NCBI GenBank assembly: GCA_015956445.1
Contig: WIUZ02000001.1
Span: forward strand, 3,720,001 to 3,784,000
DNA length: 64,000 bases
Origin: Thelephora terrestris
Lineage: Eukaryota > Basidiomycota > Agaricomycetes > Thelephorales > Thelephoraceae
Reading direction: 5' to 3'
A program made the position numbers and the translations under genes. Below are positions 37,506 through 48,058 of the stretch, one piece after another (position 1 is the first letter of the stretch; each line of letters starts with the position of its first letter). Below the pieces are notes generated by a model that saw only the letters and a program-made list of their open reading frames with translations, was not told the DNA's origin and did no database searches.

Positions 37506-38705
37506 ATGAGCCATTCCACCAAACGAAAGGTTACTCCCCTCAGCCCAGAGAGGGCTGACAATGACCCTCTAGAAAAAACGGGCGACCGAGCCCGGAAGAG
37601 GGCGAAACAGGGTGACCGACTCAGCGGGGAACCCTGGCCCAAGCTCCCAACAACAACACGTAAGTACATCGCGTGTTACAACTTTGTCCGAAGCGCACGA
37701 TGCCTCAACTAGGGCGTAGAATACCTACCTGTCGCGCTAGGGGGCTCGCATTGGCGCGGAGAGAATAGTTTCGAAACTATCGTCATCTTGTGAGGTTTCC
37801 ATAGACCTCGATCTCTACGAGGAGCCCCCTGTATTAACGGATATCCAGTGGAGACTCATACAGCAAGTCAAACGAATTAGAGAATGGGGGCTCTGACACG
37901 TGGGTACGCTTGAGATGGCCTGCTCGTGAATGGGTCGCGTTTGACGATAATCCAGGTTGAGTGTGTCCTTGGGAATTATAGCCGAAAGGAGTCCCCTACT
38001 AGCCGCGTCCTGAACTTCGTATCTCCTGGGGCCACCGTAGAGGACGACCTGCATTCGCAATTTTTGTCCCTCAAGAGAACCTTACGCGAGGCACCTCTTG
38101 ACGGGGAACGCACAGCGTACTGTACGTTGGCCCCGAAAGCAAAAACAATCGCAACGCTGATAGACTTAGAGCAGTCTTCTACTTGGGCATCAACGACTGC
38201 GGCAGGACGCATTCAGATGACTTAGAGCCAATAGTCGAAGCCATCTTCGACACAATGCACGACCTATACACAAAGTTCTCCGCAAAAAACTTCGTGCTCA
38301 TCGACGTCCCGCCGATAGACCGTTCCCCAGGCGGTATGGATAACACGTGTGCTGCTTCTCCGGTGCTCATATATAACTAGCTGTAGAATCGGGCTCAGTT
38401 GAAGATATGGAGGAAAGGGTCCAGACGTGGAACGAACTGCTCCAAACTCAAGCGAATGACTTCGCGAAGGGGAGCAGTAACGCGACAGTTTTTATGTTTT
38501 CATCCCACCATGTTCTCTCCGAGGTGCTGGATGAGCCCCTTGATCTCGGCTTCACAGAATATGACCCTGGGCCGGCGAATTGCACCTGACTCCGGCCGTC
38601 CATGCAATTTTTGCCGAACGCTTGTGGGGAGCGTTGATTGAAGAACGACTCTTATGTAGGAAGCTTTTTGCGCATCTGCGATAGATTTGGTCGCGAGTTA
38701 CAAGG
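37504..38705 (+). repeat. segmental duplication, unit 1
   Basis: The stretch aligns by eye with 43777-45004 over exons, introns and about 100 bp of 3' flank, with scattered substitutions and small indels. Similarity begins a few bases before the SGNH ATG. Confidence 0.85.
37506..38589 (+). pseudogene. SGNH hydrolase (CE16-like), copy 1, truncated
   Basis: Six exons (37506-37659, 37720-37789, 37849-37938, 37982-38121, 38175-38333, 38387-38589) still join in phase and encode 271 aa. Block I (FGDSYS) and the 'YLGINDCG' block are intact. Compared with copy 2, about 22 nt are missing just after 'FTEYDP' (near 38568), which shifts the frame to an early TGA. The C-terminal block with the catalytic Asp and His is lost. 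The codon for that Asp, still visible in the shifted DNA, is also changed (GAC to GGC). The protein should therefore be inactive. The fourth intron is only 43 nt. Confidence 0.8.
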
Positions 38706-38776
38706 TAAAATCATCATCAACGGCTGGAGAAAGCCGCACATGAAGTGTGTCTCATAGTGAGGATAAGAGCCTGCTA

Positions 38777-39992
38777 TCATACTAAACTCCGTTCGAGAAG
38801 ACAGTCGACGGCAATTTCTTGATCATATCCAACGATAGCGGGAGGAAGATGGGACCACCAATCGTTTTCATCCCTCGTATCCCGGGTGTTGACGGCCTTG
38901 AGATGTTCCCAGTACTCGGGGTAGAAGCCGCTAGCTTCCCAGTCGATTATCCCAGATAGGGAAATACCCCCATCTTGTGAATCCACCACCATGATATTTC
39001 GCGGATGAAAATCCCCATGAGTAAACACAATGCGATGGTTGGTCCGAAGCATCGATGCGATCCAACCTTTGTAGCCGTTCGATACGCGAGACCGGGAAGA
39101 AGTGAGAAGGAATTGATTGAATGTTGCTTCGTCGTGGACTGGCGAATCTGTGTAGCGGTCCGATATCCTAGTGTCCGTGCATCTCCCAGATAATGATCCA
39201 AAGGGTTGCCCCTCAGGTTTCTCTATGTTCCGCAGGACAGAGATGGCCTCGCTCAGCGACTGCTGTATACCCAACTTCGCCTGTGCGGACAAAGTAGACC
39301 ACCGGTTCTGGAGAGTGTCGCCTGGAATCTTCGTCATGAAAAGCAAAGACCGCCTGCCGATGGTGAGGAATCCCATGCAGCGCGGCGCGGGCAAGGTGGG
39401 GGCATGGTTTTCTAAGAATCGCATGGAACTCGCTTCGTCAGGGTGAAGGTCATCGCCGGCTTTCACGACCACCCCTTCACCGAGATCGAATACGGCACGT
39501 CCTGCGAGCTCCCAGATCTTCTTCCCGACTGCGACTCGCTCGAGCACAATCTGGGTAAGGTTCGATTGGTTGAAATGGGAGGTGAGTCCGAATAGAGCAC
39601 ATATCTCGGGCGAGAGGGGCTCGAGGATCTTGTACGGAAGTGAAGAAGATGCGGGAGGTAGATGAACGAGTTTCTGCCTGGGCCCCAAAGCGATATTTGT
39701 TTCATCATCCTCAGGCGTTTCCTTCAGCAAAGCTGGGGTAGTTGCATGTTAGTACTGGGAGGGTTCAAACAACCGGATGCATACCTTTGCGTTGTCGCTT
39801 TTGAGGTCGTTCCTCCGCTTGACGGCGTAGCAATGGGTATCTTATTAGGGCAGTTTGCAGAGCGTCCCCCAGATCGACTCCGGGGTTACGCTTGAGGGCT
39901 CTTGTGAGTGTACGGATAACGGAGTCATTGGCTTGACGGTAGCCCTGCTCCACTATCTCGCCTGCGTTGCTGATGCTGGTAGGTTGTGGCAT
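38777..39992 (-). CDS. aminoglycoside-phosphotransferase-like kinase (APH family)
   Basis: Two exons (39992-39785, 39732-38777) give 387 aa. After a basic, Arg-rich N-terminal ~95 residues comes a kinase-like fold: 'GEGVVVKAGD' (ATP-binding Lys region), 'MRFLEN', the catalytic loop HGDFHPRN (His ~308, Asp ~310, Asn ~315) and IIDWEA (metal Asp ~333). All key residues are present. Fungi carry many such APH/choline-kinase-like proteins; substrates are mostly unknown and drug resistance should not be assumed. It lies inside the duplicated and rearranged region, between SGNH copy 1 and the UstYa remnant. Confidence 0.86.
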
Positions 39993-40286
39993 CGTGCTAA
40001 GACGTGCAGCACTAAGGGATACACGTGTCTTTAGGCGGAGTGTGGTGGCTGCGGCGGTGAGTTAGGCCGACAGGCGGCGTGCTTTAAAACTCCGCCCGCG
40101 TGACGAACGCTGAGCGCTGAGCGTCCAGCTACAAACTTCGACCAGGGGCCATCAGAAAGACTGGAAATTTGCTTTTCCTGCTTGCACAAGTACAAAAAGC
40201 GGGAATTATTTCAGGATGTTTGAAGCGATCAGGTGAGACACCCCTGTATATACAGTTCATGTACTACTTGGGGGGAGACATCTAAT
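39993..40286. other. short spacer before the UstYa remnant
   Basis: This is promoter side of the APH-like gene. Nothing else was recognised. Confidence 0.35.
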
Positions 40287-40592
40287 ACGACGCAGCTTCA
40301 CCCGCTCCGAATAATACACCTTCCTGTTCACGATGTCCCATGAACTTCACTGCCTCCACCATCAATGGCCCGATGCGACGCGGACATGACCCCCGAGCCG
40401 TCTGGGTGGGAAGAGAAGTGGAGCGTAGAGGATGATACTGGCTTGGACCGGGAAGGTGCAACTCACGTATGTCAGGATTCCAAGCATGGTTTCCGATGTG
40501 GTTGAAAACCACTGGGCAGAGCGGCTGCGATAGGGCAGGAAAGACGGCTCGGTGGACGATGCTGAGATAGTGGGATAGATAGGGAAATTCAT
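40287..40592 (+). pseudogene. remnant of a UstYa-type gene
   Basis: The DNA matches the C-terminal half of the intact UstYa gene at 45765-46608 but in opposite orientation. Matching blocks encode 'DAASPAPNN'-like sequence, 'MSHELHCL', 'DADMTPEPSGWEEKWSVEDDTGLDREGATHV' as separate pieces, and the trailing 'DAEIVG' region. Two internal deletions remove the segment before the first HxxHC motif and the second HxxHC motif, and the frame is broken after 'VCQDS'. It cannot encode a working enzyme. Confidence 0.8.
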
Positions 40593-41214
40593 GATTGCGT
40601 TAGCGTTTTCTCTCGGTCGTGTTTTATTTACTATCCAACCTCAACGCTGAACAATTTCTCCTGTGTTAAGTGTCAGTTTCGTGTTTTCTATCTGGTATGC
40701 CTAGCCTTGCGTAAGAATCGCCTGGCTTGTTCGAACCCCTGGGTTCCAATCTACAGCATGGAGGGCAGAGCAAATTCAGAGGCGTCGCCCCCCTAGGTAC
40801 CGTCCCCTCGCAAACCGTTCCTCCTTCGCCTTTGAATTCGAGGCTGGATTCCAGCCTAAGCAGTGGCCAACTCGCCATGCATAAAGATGAATCTGATGAA
40901 ACTGAAGGGGGTCTCTGTCAATGTTGGTGGTGTTTTCTTCTGGCCATAGTTTTATCTTGATGTCGCCCTCGGTTTCCCTGAACTCATTTACATCTCCAAC
41001 TGTTTGTTTTGCAGTCTTCTTGCGACCCATGTTTATACAGTAATTTTTTACTGCCTAGGGTAATACACAGGTCTGGTTTCGCATGGACGTGACACATTCG
41101 GACTAAGTTCAAATTCGTTGCCAGACCCCAGTTTGCGGGCGTGGTCACGCATGTGCATGACACGGGAATTCCATACACGAGGATGTAGCTACTCATGGTA
41201 AATCTGATCCAACT
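40593..41214. other. gene-free stretch
   Basis: No coding or repeat signal was recognised. A sequence resembling a pol III B box at about 40732 has no tRNA fold around it. Confidence 0.35.
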
Positions 41215-41610
41215 TCACCTTTGCCTCTCCATATGCATAAGAGTCCATAACTCTTCCTCCTCAAGCGTGTCCAGTGATTCCATGACCCAGTCCTGACAGC
41301 TCCAAGCCGCGATGTGATTCATCATGGGCTGTTCTGTTAACTTGGTTTTGATCTCCTCGATATCGCGAGTGCTGTCAATGTTGGATACAAATATTAACTC
41401 CCGAGAGCGCCTCGACTTTCGTGGGTTCGCGGCAGACACGTCCAGTTCCAGTTCGTTTTCTGGGCCGTTTGCTTGATAGATAAGGTGCTGGCATTCATCT
41501 TCATCGTCGCTGTGTGCGCCTGTTGGAATAACGCGAAGGTATATGGCCCAGTGAGACATAGAACCATGCCGTGGAGCATAAGTTGCAACATATAGCTCTG
41601 CTGTAGGCAT
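41215..41610 (-). CDS. small conserved fungal protein (DUF6914-like)
   Basis: A single 131-aa frame without introns. It shows the pattern of a small fungal family: 'YAPRHGSMSHWAIYL' near the N-terminus, 'HLIYQANGP', 'SNIDSTRDIEEIK', and 'NHIAAWSCQDWVMESLDTL' near the C-terminus. The His/Trp/Cys arrangement (HWA...WSCQDWV) suggests a papain-like or transglutaminase-like fold in the family, but that is inference. No signal peptide or membrane segment. Proposed family name is from memory and moderately certain. Confidence 0.65.
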   Translation of the reverse strand: MPTAELYVATYAPRHGSMSHWAIYLRVIPTGAHSDDEDECQHLIYQANGPENELELDVSAANPRKSRRSRELIFVSNIDSTRDIEEIKTKLTEQPMMNHIAAWSCQDWVMESLDTLEEEELWTLMHMERQR

Positions 41611-43776
41611 ATGCTAAAAATCGTTTAGTTTCTGCTGTGGTTACCCACTTCAAAACCGGACACGCGCACCGAGAATTAGGCCTGGCCGCGATGCAAAACA
41701 ACTAGAATTATATCTTTCCTCGAGGGCCGGACTGCAGGCAGATTGTGTCGGCAATGTAGTCGTAGGTATGGCTCACGATAGACTCACCACAACCGCAGTG
41801 GTGGAGAACGGCTGAGGGAAAGGAAAAGGCAACCACTTTGAAAGGTCTTATATAATTAACCTCAATCTAATATGTCTGATATATAGGATCTAATCGATAT
41901 CGATAATCCTGAGTCAATCGCCACGAGTTGTGTTACTTTTTTTTTGAGGGGGGGTTACCTTGTTTGTAAGGTTTCCCCCGCAATATATGTATGTATAATA
42001 GGCTGCAATAATCGACACGGGAATCGGGACCCAGTTCAACATCGACGAGTGCGATTAATTGATTCGCTGCATCAGGAAAACTGGCATCGATATATATGCA
42101 CATACAAGCACCACAAGCGAAGGCTGGTCCTGTATTCGCATGAACGCGTGCATCCAAATTGGACGCGCTTGTAGCCCCTGGCAGTCGCTTGTGGGCGCGT
42201 CCACAAAACTCTAAGCCGAGGAACGAAAAAAGAAATAAAAAACTGTGGTTTCCCCGGGCCTTCTGGTCTGTCACAAGCGGTTCAAATAATCGATCCATTA
42301 ATTTGCCACTAGGGGCTTATCCTCATTTCTTGTAATTATATATTTACTCAATAATCCCCTGACGTCCTTGCCCCGCTCAGTACTCGCCCTTTTCTTTCCC
42401 CCCGCATCATTCCAAGTCTAACCGACCAGCCATAGGTACTACGTACAATAGAATACAACCGCCCGTGTAGGTTCACCTAGACAGAAATTGAAGTTAGCGT
42501 ATGGCGCCGAACCGATTGAACGCGAACCGCCCCACCAGTCCAAACCCCTGTGACGTAGGAGGTTCCAGGGCCGAGAACCCCATGAGATAATCCGGCTTCT
42601 CCGCTATACTTAAACGGCAAAGACTCACCAGAGATGGTGGCGGTTGAGACGAAAGAAAGGTCCTGCCCTCCGATCTCGAGGGGGACACTTATAAACCCCC
42701 TTGTACAAATAATGGTCAACAACATACCTGGATGTCTCGAGTCTCCCCCACTCGCTGTCCCATGAAGAAACATTATATGCATAACCGGAAAAGCTGGCAA
42801 AGCAACGAGTACGTAAAAATCGACTCGGTGCGGGTTTTGACTTACATATGCAATCACAGCTCCTCTGGGATGGTCTCTGGGATGCAGCGGCAGGGATCAA
42901 GCGAAAAAATGTGCCACAACCAGTGCGTGTCATTCCCTTCCACACCAGAGCCCTCCCTATATTGAGGAGAAGGCTCACCGGAGGAAGGGGAAGGGTCGTG
43001 CAGATTCGGCGACATCTCCGTCCCAATCCACTAACGGCTCAGTGGAGCAGGAATAATTTTACAACATTATCACTATTGGATGTCATTGAGTTGTAAATAC
43101 ACTTCATCGTTGTACATATAGGTCTCGAACAACGAGATATGGGCTGTGGCAAGTCGGCGTCGCAACGCGAACAATGCTATCAACTAACACGTAATGTACC
43201 CCCGGAAGTTACACTCGCGGCCAGGGTTCAGACCACCTACTGTAACAATCCACTCCTCCCTCTTGTGACACGAGTATTTTCGAGGCGCGTTGCGGCGTTC
43301 GCGTTGGCGAGCCTCGTCAGCCATGTGATGATAAGAGATCCATAAACATAAGGCCTGAGACAAACCAATAATTCCGTTCGCATCTATGTTTATGCTCCGG
43401 TGTGGAAGGGCATAGAGGCACTAAAATACTGTCTACAGGTATCTACAAGCGTCGATCTGGACGATGCAAGCCGTTGCAGGTGTCGGATCGAGCGCACAAG
43501 CGCGTACAATCTCCACAAGCGCGTGCATGACAACAACTGTTTTCCTGATGTGGGGCTCCGAGTCTGGGAAAAAGTGAACGATGGTGAGGCGAGGGTTTCT
43601 CTCACGTCTCAATCCAATCAGATTTGTTGGGCTCGGCAAAAACATCACTGCAGGTCGGGGAGGTTTTCCCTTTCGCGCAGCCTGTGCATGTCATGCTTCT
43701 CCACCATATGTTCATTTTCAACATAGCCTACACACAGCGGTCACGTGGTGCATGGGCGCCTAGGCTCTTTCTTCGG
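41611..43776. other. 2.2 kb with no recognised gene
   Basis: Several short frames on the minus strand (42477-43026) look weakly gene-like but cannot be joined into a family I know. There is a T-tract then G-tract at about 41936-41954, followed by a small hairpin. Remnants of older genes are possible. Confidence 0.35.
41950..41979. repeat. short imperfect inverted repeat
   Basis: Arms 41950-41961 and 41968-41979 pair as 5 bp, two mismatches, then 5 bp, with a 6-nt loop, directly after a T/G-rich tract. Function unknown. Confidence 0.4.
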
Positions 43777-45004
43777 TTATGAGCCATTCCACCAAACGAA
43801 AGGTTCCTCCCCTTAGCCCAGAGAGGGCTGACAAAGAACATTTAGAAAAAATGGGCGACCGACCCCGGAAGAGGGTGAAACAGGGTGACCAACTCAGCGG
43901 GGAACCCTGGCCCAAGCTCCCAACAACGACACGTAAGTACTCCGCGGGTTACAACTTTGTCCGAAGCCCACGACGTCTCAACTGGGGCATAGACTATCTA
44001 CCTGTCGCGCTAGGGGGCTCGCATTGGTGTGGAGAGAATAGTTTTGAAACCATCGTCATCTTGTGAGGTTTTCATAGACCTCGATCTGTACGGGGAGTCT
44101 GTGCTAACAATGATCCAGCGGAGACTCATATAGCAAGTCAAACGAAGTAGAGCATGGGGGGCCTGATACGTGGGTACGCTTGAGATGGCCCGCCCGTGAA
44201 TGGGTCGCGTTTGACGACAATCCAGGTGGAGTGTGTCCTTGGGAATAGCCGAAAAGAGTCCCCCATCCGCGTCCTCAACTTCGCATCTCCTGGGGCCACA
44301 GTAGAGGACGACCTGCATTCGCAATTTTCGTCCTTTAAGAGAATTTTATGCGAAGTACCTCTCGACGGGGAACGCACAACGTACTGTGCGTTGGCCCCGA
44401 ATGCAAAAACAATTGTAGCACTAATAGACTTTAAACAGTCTTTTACTTGGGCATCAACGACTGCGGCAGGACGCATTCAGATGACTTAGAGCCAATAGTC
44501 GAAGTCATCTTCGACACAATGCACGACCTGTACACGAAGTTCTCCGCAAAAAACTTTGTGCTCATCGACGTCCCGCCGATAGATCGTTCCCCAGGAGGTA
44601 TGGATAACACATATACTCCCTCTCCGGCCCTATCCGGTTGCTCATATATGACTAGCTGTAGAATCGAGCTCAGTTGACGATATCGAGGAAAGGGTCCAAA
44701 CGTGGAACGAACTGCTCCGAACTCAAGCGAATGACTTCGCGAAGGGGAGCAGTAACGCGACAGTTTTTATGTTTTCATCCCACCATGTTCTCTCCGAGGT
44801 GCTGGACGAGCCCCTCGATCTCGACTTCACAGAAGATGACCCAGAAACAGAAGGCGGAGGGATTTGGGCCGACGAATTGCACCTGACTCCGGCCGTCCAT
44901 GCAATTTTTGCCGACCGCTTATGGGGCGCGTTGACTGAAGAGTGACTCTTTTATATAGGAAGCTGATTGTGCACCTGCAATAGATTTGGTCACAAATTAC
45001 AAGG
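43777..45004 (+). repeat. segmental duplication, unit 2
   Basis: Counterpart of 37504-38705 in the same orientation, about 6.3 kb away. Introns are as similar as exons, pointing to a fairly recent duplication. Confidence 0.85.
43779..44945 (+). CDS. SGNH hydrolase (CE16-like), copy 2, intact
   Basis: Six exons (43779-43932, 43993-44062, 44119-44208, 44249-44385, 44439-44597, 44662-44945) give 297 aa. SGNH blocks are complete: FGDSYS with the nucleophile Ser (~78), the oxyanion-hole Gly ('SPGATVEDDL') and Asn ('LGINDCG'), and the Asp/His pair in 'ADELHLTPAVH' (~274 and ~277). Relatives are esterases of the GDSL/CE16 group acting on acetylated sugars or lipids. There is no signal peptide; instead the N-terminus has two basic clusters (KRK and RKRVKQ) like a bipartite nuclear signal. 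An apparent early stop disappears when the first intron (GTAAGT...CATAG) is removed. The third intron is only 40 nt. Confidence 0.82.
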
Positions 45005-45059
45005 TACCCTGACATTTCGAATGTGCACTGCAAGGAAATTCATCATCAACATCTGGCGG

Positions 45060-45250
45060 GTCTGCCCCAGCTTTCACTCTCGCGTCCGGGAAAAGCGGAT
45101 CGAAAAGATAACGGTTCTTCTATTGCGAATGGTACTTATCATGTGTGTGTAGATGGCGGCATTGTCGCCGGTGTGATCAACATGTTTTTGGTTCGAGGGT
45201 CTCTCGAGCTTGTTTCCGGTACGAGTCACGTCTTCGCATCTCGGCTACTT
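45060..45250 (+). pseudogene. remnant of the GPI-type gene 3' end
   Basis: This segment matches 36885-37075: the linker ('GSGSNSTTNGSS' region), the glycine-rich membrane segment and the 3' flank can be followed with many substitutions and frame breaks. It sits directly downstream of SGNH copy 2, whereas the intact gene sits upstream of copy 1, which points to tandem duplication followed by loss. Confidence 0.65.
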
Positions 45251-45764
45251 CGTATGCACCCTCCCCTTATGGCATAATGCTGGTTCTGGCTCGAATGACT
45301 TACGAACTTCAAATCACATCCCTCGGCAATGGTGAGAGGAATGACGCTTGACACATCCTCTCGGCCTGTGCGATAGCTAAAGAAGATTTGGGCGCAGAGT
45401 GCGCGGCGGAGACTGGACTAAGCTTGGCCATAGATTCTGGTGCTTACTGACGCAAGATGAGAAGCGTGGTGGGTAGATTGCGTTTGAGAGCTGGAATTTC
45501 GGGTGAAAATTAGCCAATTCTGCGTCGGAGAAAACCGTTGTATTAGAGCGCGAAGTTAATAGAAGAGAGAACTCTTGATCCTGGTTGGTATCTCGGATTA
45601 TTGGAACAGTTCGAATAGGCCGGGCCATTTCACGCAACGCGAGGCATTCCGTGTAGAAAACGAGAAGCTGACATTTGACACAAGAGAAACAGTTCAGCGG
45701 TAGGCTTGGGTAAGGGATGACAATAAATATAACATGATGGAGATACAAACGTGAATTTCCCCGT
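45251..45764. other. gene-free stretch
   Basis: Spacer between the GPI remnant and the UstYa stop. Nothing was recognised. Confidence 0.35.
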
Positions 45765-46608
45765 CTATCCCACTATCTCGGCATCATCCATCGAGTTGTC
45801 CTCCCCGCCTTCTCGCAGCCACTCTGCCCAGTTATTTTCAACCGCATCGAAAACCGACTGGAAATCCTGACAAACGTGAGTTGCACCTTCACGGTCCAAG
45901 CCAGCATCATCCTCTACGCTCCACTTTTCTTCCCACCCAGCCGGCTCGGGGGTCATGTCTGCGTCGCACAAAGCCATTTGCCTGATGTAGTGAATGCAGT
46001 GTTTGAGGTGTCCCTCAGCCATGTGGACTTCCGATTCGTACCCTACGTTGAGCATTCGGAGGCAGTGTAGTTCGTGGAACATCGTGACCACGAAGGTGCG
46101 TTTGCCGGTGATGGCTTTCGGGAAGTAGTAGTCGTCGGGCGAAGTGAGCGTCCCCCATGGTCGACCGAGAGTATTGTTCGGGGCGGGGGCTGTTGCGTCG
46201 TTGACTACTCGTGTAGTGGAAGGTCTTCCGTGACGAACGTAGCCAAATGCTTCCCCAGCCATCGAGAACCATTCGGAATCCCATTTATAGCCAAGTTGGT
46301 AATGAGACGATTCTTCGACGGTAATGATGACGGTCTCGAACGGGAACTTGTCATCGTGGTAGATTGGAGGGTAATCGTGCCCTCGAAACGCTTGGAACAA
46401 ACAGATCTCAGAATCCGGCACGGTCCGAGGTGTACGAATGAGACTCACAGAAGAGAGAGTAGTGGTCTGCGGGCAACGTACATCTTTGTTTCCTCCAATA
46501 ATGGAATACGACCGTTAAATTAAGGGCGCTCAGCGCGAGCAAGACGATGGAAGGAAGCGTCGATGAGTTCGTGAAAGCATGGAATCGAGACGTTCCTCTC
46601 TTGCTCAT
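45765..46608 (-). CDS. UstYa-type oxidase (DUF3328)
   Basis: Two exons (46608-46449, 46390-45765) give 261 aa. It has an N-terminal membrane anchor ('LPSIVLLALSALNLTVVFHYW'), then the DUF3328 core with the two copper-type HxxHC motifs, HELHC (~159-163) and HLKHC (~181-185), and an acidic C-terminus. Known UstYa proteins oxidise or cyclise peptides in ustiloxin-like RiPP pathways and also act in other secondary-metabolite routes. No repetitive precursor peptide, peptidase or methyltransferase typical of such clusters was found nearby, so its substrate is open. It may simply be one of the many orphan UstYa genes of basidiomycetes. Divergent from the 303-aa membrane protein (238 bp). Confidence 0.88.
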
Positions 46609-46846
46609 TGGACGTTGGAATCCGCGGATTGAGGAGAGGGAGGAAGAGAGTCCAGGACTGGCTCTAGAATATGTGGAATTGGGAAAGATGCTGCGGGATA
46701 TCAAGGAGAGCTGGGGGCCGCATGAAGGTGTGGACCATCCGCGCCTCCGAACTCAGATCATCAGCGCATCATCAAGTTTCAACGGATGCGTTGGTCGCAT
46801 CGCCATGCTTTGAGCCCACGGTTTCCCGAAACTCGGTTCGCCCACC

Positions 46847-47876
46847 ATGCCAGGAGGAGAGTCTCGCGCGGAGTATATCGCCCTGCCTAGTGAGGCACCG
46901 GAGCAATTGTACTTGGAGGATGGGGATGTCATACTCCATTCGAGGAGGCCCTCCGTTTGTAGGTCCCGAAGCTCATCTTCGTTGATGCAGGTTGACTTAC
47001 CTCTAGCCTCAGTCGACAGTCGTCTGTTCTACTGGGCTTGTTTAGGCGCAATATGCTCCTCTCTCCTCTCAATGAGTCTCTTTATCATGGGCTCTTTTCC
47101 GACCCGTCCCACCGCTAGAGCACATCGGACTGCGGACCGACCCAGGCGAATCAGCACCTACATGAACCTTGACAAGGTTCATAGGAAAAACGCTTCAGAG
47201 AAGTTCAATCCAATAGACAGCTTCGCGTACGTCGTGCTCCAGCTCAAGAAAGACGACCCAGAACGCAAGGTGTACGAGGACGATCGGATGTACTACAGTC
47301 GAGAGGGTGCGATATATCCGGACGACAGGCACTTCTTGGTCAATGAAGAGGTGTGTCCGGCCCAAATTTTGCCTCAGTCTGCTCATTGTTCACCTGGTCT
47401 GGGTAGACATCCACGATTATGCAATTCCGGAACATGGACTATCAGATGGAACGATGTGAGGTCCAGGGTCTCGTCCCTCCCAGCGACATGCCTCACGACC
47501 CTGCCGCGGATATCGACTACTCGGGAAAGATAGACGTATGGCTGCTGGACAACTCCCGCGAACTCTCTCGATACGTCCTCTGGGACCGTGCTCCCAAGAG
47601 GGTGAAGAAGTTAACCACTTTCCAGTTCCTACATAATTCGGAACAATCAACGATTGTCGAAAGCTTCCATTGTCCCTCCCCGCGCTTCTCCACTTTTGAG
47701 TTCGTGTGCTCGCAAGAAACACCGAACTGTAAAGTCGACTTTTGGTGGGTGAAGAAAACTCCCTTGAACGGTGAGCACACGACAATCGACCCTCTCACAA
47801 GACCATGATGATAACCGGGTCCGTTTTCACAGGAGTATGGATAAAACAGTTTGACTCGTATGGTGAAAACCGCTGA
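46847..47876 (+). CDS. basidiomycete single-pass membrane protein
   Basis: Three exons (46847-47350, 47407-47770, 47833-47876) give 303 aa. A cytoplasmic N-terminal ~55 residues are followed by a membrane segment ('LFYWACLGAICSSLLSMSLFIMG') and an extracellular or luminal beta-rich domain with 'STYMNLDKV', 'YPDDRHFLVNEE' and 'STIMQFRNMDYQMERC'. It ends in a Cys-containing segment ('FVCSQETPNCKVDFW'). This architecture recurs as lineage-expanded hypothetical proteins in Agaricomycetes, and no enzymatic motif is visible. The last intron was placed because 'KTPLNG' joins to 'VWIKQF', the usual family ending; reading through stops 13 codons later. Confidence 0.75.
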
Positions 47877-48058
47877 CGCTATGCCTGATGTATACGTAGG
47901 AGGGTATCTATTTCGTATTTATATTGTTTCGACAACGCTGCCTTGCTATTGACAAATTCAAGCCCACGAATAATGCATAATGTGTAAACACTCTGTAGAA
48001 CAAAAGTAAAGTGATGGCCCTGGTTAATCCCCTGATTCGAGGAAGCACTCGACGAAAT

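Noticed and set aside
37700-37725. In-frame TAG in SGNH copy 1 where copy 2 has TGG, suggesting a RIP-like C-to-T nonsense mutation
   Set aside because: The site lies inside the first intron (37660-37719), and removing it leaves both copies open.
37956-37985. Apparent independent frameshifts in both SGNH copies
   Set aside because: A 43/40-nt intron at the same place restores both frames, which is simpler than two separate lesions.
40728-40750. B-box match (GTTCGAACC)
   Set aside because: There is no T stem or cloverleaf around it.
42477-43026. Minus-strand frames that look weakly protein-like
   Set aside because: I could not join them into a phase-consistent model or connect them with any family.
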